Shown here piece by piece: positions 61,125 to 64,000 of a DNA stretch of 64,000 bases. The DNA is from Sphingosinicella sp963974575. Its GTDB lineage: Bacteria > Pseudomonadota > Alphaproteobacteria > Sphingomonadales > Sphingomonadaceae. Both the position numbers and the translations under genes were made by a program. Numbering within the stretch: position 1 is the first letter of the stretch; every line of letters starts with the position of its first letter. The notes beneath the pieces were generated by a model that was not told the origin of the DNA, ran no database searches, and worked only from the letters and a program-made list of their open reading frames with translations. The stretch is from the NCBI RefSeq assembly GCF_963974575.1, contig NZ_CAXBBQ010000002.1:490459-554458 (forward strand), read 5' to 3'.

Positions 61125-61760
61125 TCAACCGTTCCGGTCGGGATCGACCGGTTCGGGCGGCGCTACCGGCGACAGCGGCGGCACCGGCGACACCGGTGGG
61201 ATCACGATCCAGAGGCTGCCGGTTTCCTTGGCATTGCGCAGCATCTCCTTGCGCATCTTTTCCATCTCGCGCTTCATGCGATCGGCGTCTATCCGGCTGC
61301 GTTCCTGCGCGTCCTTCATCCGTTCGCGGGCGCGGGCGAGGTGTTGCATCATGCGCTCCTCCTGCGCGCGCATCCCTTCGGCAAAGGCGCGCCGATCCTG
61401 CAGCGACAGCCGCTGATAGGCCTTGAGCATCTTTTCCTGCGCGCGGGCGTGCTCCTTGATCGCGAGCGACCGCTCCTCGGCCTGCGCCTTGCGGATCGCA
61501 TCGATATCGAGCTTTTCCGCCGAAATCAGATCGAGCACCTTCTGCCGGGCGTTGCGGACTTCCTCGGCATTCGAGGGGATGCGCTGCGCCTGCATCGCCT
61601 CGGCGATGATCGCCGCGCCCTGCGGCGACATGTCCGCGAACGGCGCTTTCCATTCGAAGCGATACGTGTGCCGCTGCGCGCGCACGTCGTCGCCCGCGAA
61701 AGCCGTCGTCGCGCCGAATGCGGCGACGACCAGCATCGCGCCTGCGAACGCAATTTTCAT
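61125..61760 (-). CDS. periplasmic coiled-coil protein of an ECF operon (CpxP/heavy-metal-resistance-like)
   Basis: 211 residues from ATG 61760, overlapping the upstream stop (ATGA). Signal peptide (MKIAFAGAMLVVAAFGATTAFA). The body (about 45-175) is a long, methionine- and arginine-rich helix with LSLQDRRAFAEGMRAQEERMM, like the LTxxQ periplasmic metal/stress sensors. The C-terminus is proline-rich (VIPPVSPVPPLSPVAPPEP). Third gene after the sigma and anti-sigma genes, so a periplasmic target or feedback element. Confidence 0.75.
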   Translation of the reverse strand: MKIAFAGAMLVVAAFGATTAFAGDDVRAQRHTYRFEWKAPFADMSPQGAAIIAEAMQAQRIPSNAEEVRNARQKVLDLISAEKLDIDAIRKAQAEERSLAIKEHARAQEKMLKAYQRLSLQDRRAFAEGMRAQEERMMQHLARARERMKDAQERSRIDADRMKREMEKMRKEMLRNAKETGSLWIVIPPVSPVPPLSPVAPPEPVDPDRNG

Positions 61761-62242
61761 AACACCATCTCCTCTTCGGGCGTGGGCGTGAACACGTTCC
61801 CCCACACCAGCATGTCATGCGCCGCCTGGGCGTCCTCTCCGGGCAACTCGCCGAGCGCGACCTGAACGGCGGGGGGCGCAGCGGGCGCCGCCGGGATCGG
61901 CACGGCATCGGGCCGCGACAAGAGCACAGCGCCGATCGCCAGCGACGCGGCGATCGCCCCGCCGAACGCGGCGCGCATCCACATGCGACGTGGCGCGCCA
62001 GACCTGTAAACCTCGGCAAGCGCGCGCTCCGCGGCGGCATCGGCCTCCGCATCCGTCGTCGGAACCAGCTCGCAGGCCCAGTCGCGCAGCAGCCGGTCCA
62101 CCTCGCGCGCGTCATTCATCAGGGCGGTGAGCGCCGCGTCCGACAGCGTGAGCCGCTCCGCCGCCGCGCGTTCATCTTCGGGCCACGCAGCGGGATACCC
62201 GCCGTAGGCCTCGATGATCTCGATCACTCTTGCGCGTTCCAT
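61757..62242 (-). CDS. putative membrane anti-sigma factor
   Basis: 161 residues from ATG 62242, sharing one base with the sigma gene stop (TGATG). N-terminal helical cytoplasmic part (IEIIEAYGGYPAAWPEDERAA), one membrane helix at about 86-104 (AAFGGAIAASLAIGAVLL), and a short periplasmic tail. Size, topology and place after an ECF sigma gene indicate an anti-sigma factor that holds the sigma at the membrane. Confidence 0.75.
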   Translation of the reverse strand: MERARVIEIIEAYGGYPAAWPEDERAAAERLTLSDAALTALMNDAREVDRLLRDWACELVPTTDAEADAAAERALAEVYRSGAPRRMWMRAAFGGAIAASLAIGAVLLSRPDAVPIPAAPAAPPAVQVALGELPGEDAQAAHDMLVWGNVFTPTPEEEMVL

Positions 62243-62820
62243 CACATCACCTCTTCGGCAAGCGACCGGAGCCGCTCCGCAAGCTCGACGCGCGCGCGCG
62301 CCAGCAGTCCTTCCACAGCCTTCGGCGTCGTCTCCAGCGCCTCGGCAATCTCGTTCATCGTCGCGCCTTCCCCATAGAACAGCGCGATGGCGGTGCGCTG
62401 CCGCGCGGGCAGATGCGCCATCGCCTCCGCGATCCGCCGCGAGCGGGCGCTCTGCCCGGCAAGCATCTCCGGATCGGGGTCGTCGCTCGCCCGCTCCGCC
62501 ACCAGTTCGAGCGGCTGCACGGGCCGCAGCGACCGCTTCCGATCGATGCAGGCGTTGACCACGATGCGACGGAACCAGGTTTCCACCTTCGCCTTGCCCG
62601 CATCGAACGACGCCGCCTGCCGCCAGAGCTTCACGAGCGCCGCCTGAACCGCGTCCTCCGCCTCGGTCCGGTCGCCGAGAACCTTGGTCGCGATGCCGAT
62701 GGCAGGCCCGTAAAGGCGGCGGGTCAAAAGGCGAAAGGCGTCCTCGTCGCCGCTCTGCACGGCAACCATGAGCACCCCCGGCTCGTCCGATCGCTCGGCG
62801 CCCCTATTCACCTGCAGCAT
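62242..62820 (-). CDS. ECF-type RNA polymerase sigma factor
   Basis: 192 residues from ATG 62820. Region 2: DAFRLLTRRLYGPAIGIATKVLGDRTEAEDAVQAALVKLWR, WFRRIVVNACIDRKR. Region 4: LPARQRTAIALFYGEGATMNEIAEALETTPKAVEGLLARARVEL. Directs transcription of a stress regulon, probably including its own operon. No strong ribosome site is seen before the ATG. Confidence 0.9.
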   Translation of the reverse strand: MLQVNRGAERSDEPGVLMVAVQSGDEDAFRLLTRRLYGPAIGIATKVLGDRTEAEDAVQAALVKLWRQAASFDAGKAKVETWFRRIVVNACIDRKRSLRPVQPLELVAERASDDPDPEMLAGQSARSRRIAEAMAHLPARQRTAIALFYGEGATMNEIAEALETTPKAVEGLLARARVELAERLRSLAEEVM

Positions 62821-62882
62821 CGGGAGGGAATACGCACGGCGGCAGCGAAGTCCCCCGCAGCGATTTCTCCTGCACCGCGATT

Positions 62883-63722
62883 TCAGGGCGCGGCGCGGCC
62901 GGGGCGCGAAGTTGATGAAGTTGAGACATGCCGGAGGCCATCGCGGGCGCCGCGCCAGACCCCCTCATCATCGCCCGTTTCGCGTTCGTCTTCATCCTCA
63001 TCGCCGTCTTCATAATCGCCTTCGTCGTCATCGTCTTCCATCGTATCGGCAAGACCGCTGCGGAAGGCGCGTTCCCACTGATCGTCGTCCCAGTCTTCGG
63101 ACTCCGCCGGATCGAGATCGGAAATATCGATGTCTTCGGGGGCCATGGCGGCCAAGGCCCGCCGCCGGTCCGCCTCGGCCAGCGACCGCATGAGCGCGGC
63201 GTCCGTCATCGGCGGGGCGGGCTGAGGCGCAGGCCGGTGCGCGGCGACGAAGGCGGCTTCGGCCCCCGTATCGCCCGCCTCCACGCATTCGAGCAGCGCC
63301 TCGAAATCCGCCGCGACGGTGGTGACGGTGCGCGCGGCATCGTCGAACTTCTCCGCCTCGCGATCGAGCCGGGTGAGCACGGCCATCGACAGGCGGTTAT
63401 CGAAGCGGTGGCGCGTGATGATTTCATCGCCGCGTTCCACCGTTTCGGTGCAGCCGTGCATAGCGCGGGAGAGCAGCTCGTCCGCAAGCCGCTCACGCGC
63501 GTGGCGAAGCGCGGCGGCCCAGCCGAGCGCGAACAGCGCGCCGGATGCCCGCTGACGCAGCGCATAGGCGCTCGCCGGGCTCATCCCCGCGGCGCGGCAG
63601 GCATCCTGCACGGTGCCGCACTCGGCGAGCGTTTCGAGGAAGATGCGCTGGCGTTCGGGCGTCCAGCCATCGTGGCGCTGGGTTGCGGTGCCGGGCGAAG
63701 GGAGTGCGGGGGCTTGGGTCAT
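62883..63722 (-). CDS. protein of unknown function with HTH-like start and very acidic tail
   Basis: 279 residues from ATG 63722 (MTQAPALPSP). Residues 17-55 (GWTPERQRIFLETLAECG, VQDACRAAGMSPASAYALRQR) look like the helix-turn-helix of phage terminase small subunits and related proteins. The middle is helical; residues about 215-262 are an almost uninterrupted Asp/Glu run. Such proteins are common in sphingomonads but not characterised. Could be a DNA- or nucleoid-associated protein. Lies 62 bases upstream of the sigma gene, same strand. Confidence 0.65.
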   Translation of the reverse strand: MTQAPALPSPGTATQRHDGWTPERQRIFLETLAECGTVQDACRAAGMSPASAYALRQRASGALFALGWAAALRHARERLADELLSRAMHGCTETVERGDEIITRHRFDNRLSMAVLTRLDREAEKFDDAARTVTTVAADFEALLECVEAGDTGAEAAFVAAHRPAPQPAPPMTDAALMRSLAEADRRRALAAMAPEDIDISDLDPAESEDWDDDQWERAFRSGLADTMEDDDDEGDYEDGDEDEDERETGDDEGVWRGARDGLRHVSTSSTSRPGRAAP

Positions 63723-63833
63723 GTGCCGGAGGGAGGCACAGGTGTTCCTATTATGGAAGCGTGGGCTATGCAAATCGGGTCAAATCCGCTCCCAGCCACT
63801 GGCAAAACCGGCTACCGGGACGATATGGAGATA

Positions 63834-63949
63834 TGACACTGACCGAACCCGACCTAAAGATATGGGCTCCTGAAGCAATATTTGACTATATCCTCGATAT
63901 TGCCGACCAGAAGCATATAAATTTCTATTTATGTCCTGGGAAAGCCTAG
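63834..63949 (+). other. possible 38-codon ORF in a compositionally different right edge
   Basis: ATG 63834 to TAG 63947-63949. GGAG lies only a few bases upstream. Composition is AT-rich compared with the genome, and the following bases (63950-64000) resemble the outer end of an IS5-group element in style, though that is recall rather than a match. No function can be given. Confidence 0.25.
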
Positions 63950-64000
63950 GCCGCGTTGACAAAAGGGATTCCCAATCCGGTCGGTTTCTGATTCAGAGCT

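Overview
The window is GC-rich chromosomal DNA from an alphaproteobacterium, most likely a member of the Sphingomonadales. Evidence for this: a GcrA cell-cycle regulator, a GTTC-N7-GTTC LexA box in front of dinB, a class I PHA synthase, a TonB-dependent receptor inside a catabolic cluster, and the gene strings alaC-like/hom/glpX/recJ, argF/hslO and metZ/apaG. Species cannot be named from sequence reading alone.

Layout. 1-3545: leftward RND efflux operon (TetR regulator, small unknown protein, adaptor, partial AcrB-like pump) with a readable promoter flanked by inverted-repeat operators. 3609-4595: YihY-type membrane protein. 4672-23839: a large catabolic cluster with two MarR paralogues of identical length, a kynurenine-formamidase/isatin-hydrolase-like cyclase, IorA/IorB-like 2-oxoacid:ferredoxin oxidoreductase subunits, a CoA ligase, a cysteine-less thiolase-fold protein with its DUF35 partner, an SDR, a two-subunit Rieske oxygenase, an MFS transporter, an isochorismatase-like hydrolase, a rare MOSC-ferredoxin-reductase-ferredoxin fusion, a TonB receptor and a SnoaL-like protein. 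The enzymes fit, step for step, a route indole-3-acetate -> dioxindole-3-acetate -> its CoA thioester -> isatin + acetyl-CoA -> isatinate -> anthraniloyl-CoA. That assignment is inference, but it is the most interesting thing in the window.

24174-33163: a glycosyltransferase/GH130 pair, an extensin-like protein, a large-subunit catalase, a DAO-family oxidoreductase and dinB. About 33681-38354: remnant of an integrative conjugative element at tRNA-Glu, with integrase, AlpA, DUF2274, a 5'-truncated trbI, HU and a 3'-truncated relaxase. Its distal end has been lost in a junction that also cut a signalling gene. 38355-46170: tRNA-Glu, ahpF/ahpC, and the recJ/glpX/hom/aminotransferase block. 46297-54833: phaC, an atypical low-GC orphan gene, gcrA, ABC-2 permease, argF, hslO, a DUF3617-like protein, apaG and metZ. 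54912-63722: tRNA-Gly, a DctA-type transporter, nitronate monooxygenase-like enzyme, cfa, photolyase, D-amino-acid transaminase-like enzyme, an ECF sigma/anti-sigma/periplasmic protein operon, and an acidic-tailed HTH-like protein. The last ~200 bases change composition and may enter a mobile element.

How genes work together: the pump operon is probably repressed by its own TetR. The catabolic cluster is split into several transcripts sharing palindromic operators and -10 sequences, and combines uptake (TonB receptor, MFS) with ring oxidation, CoA activation and carbon-carbon cleavage. No CRISPR array, rRNA or complete insertion sequence was seen.
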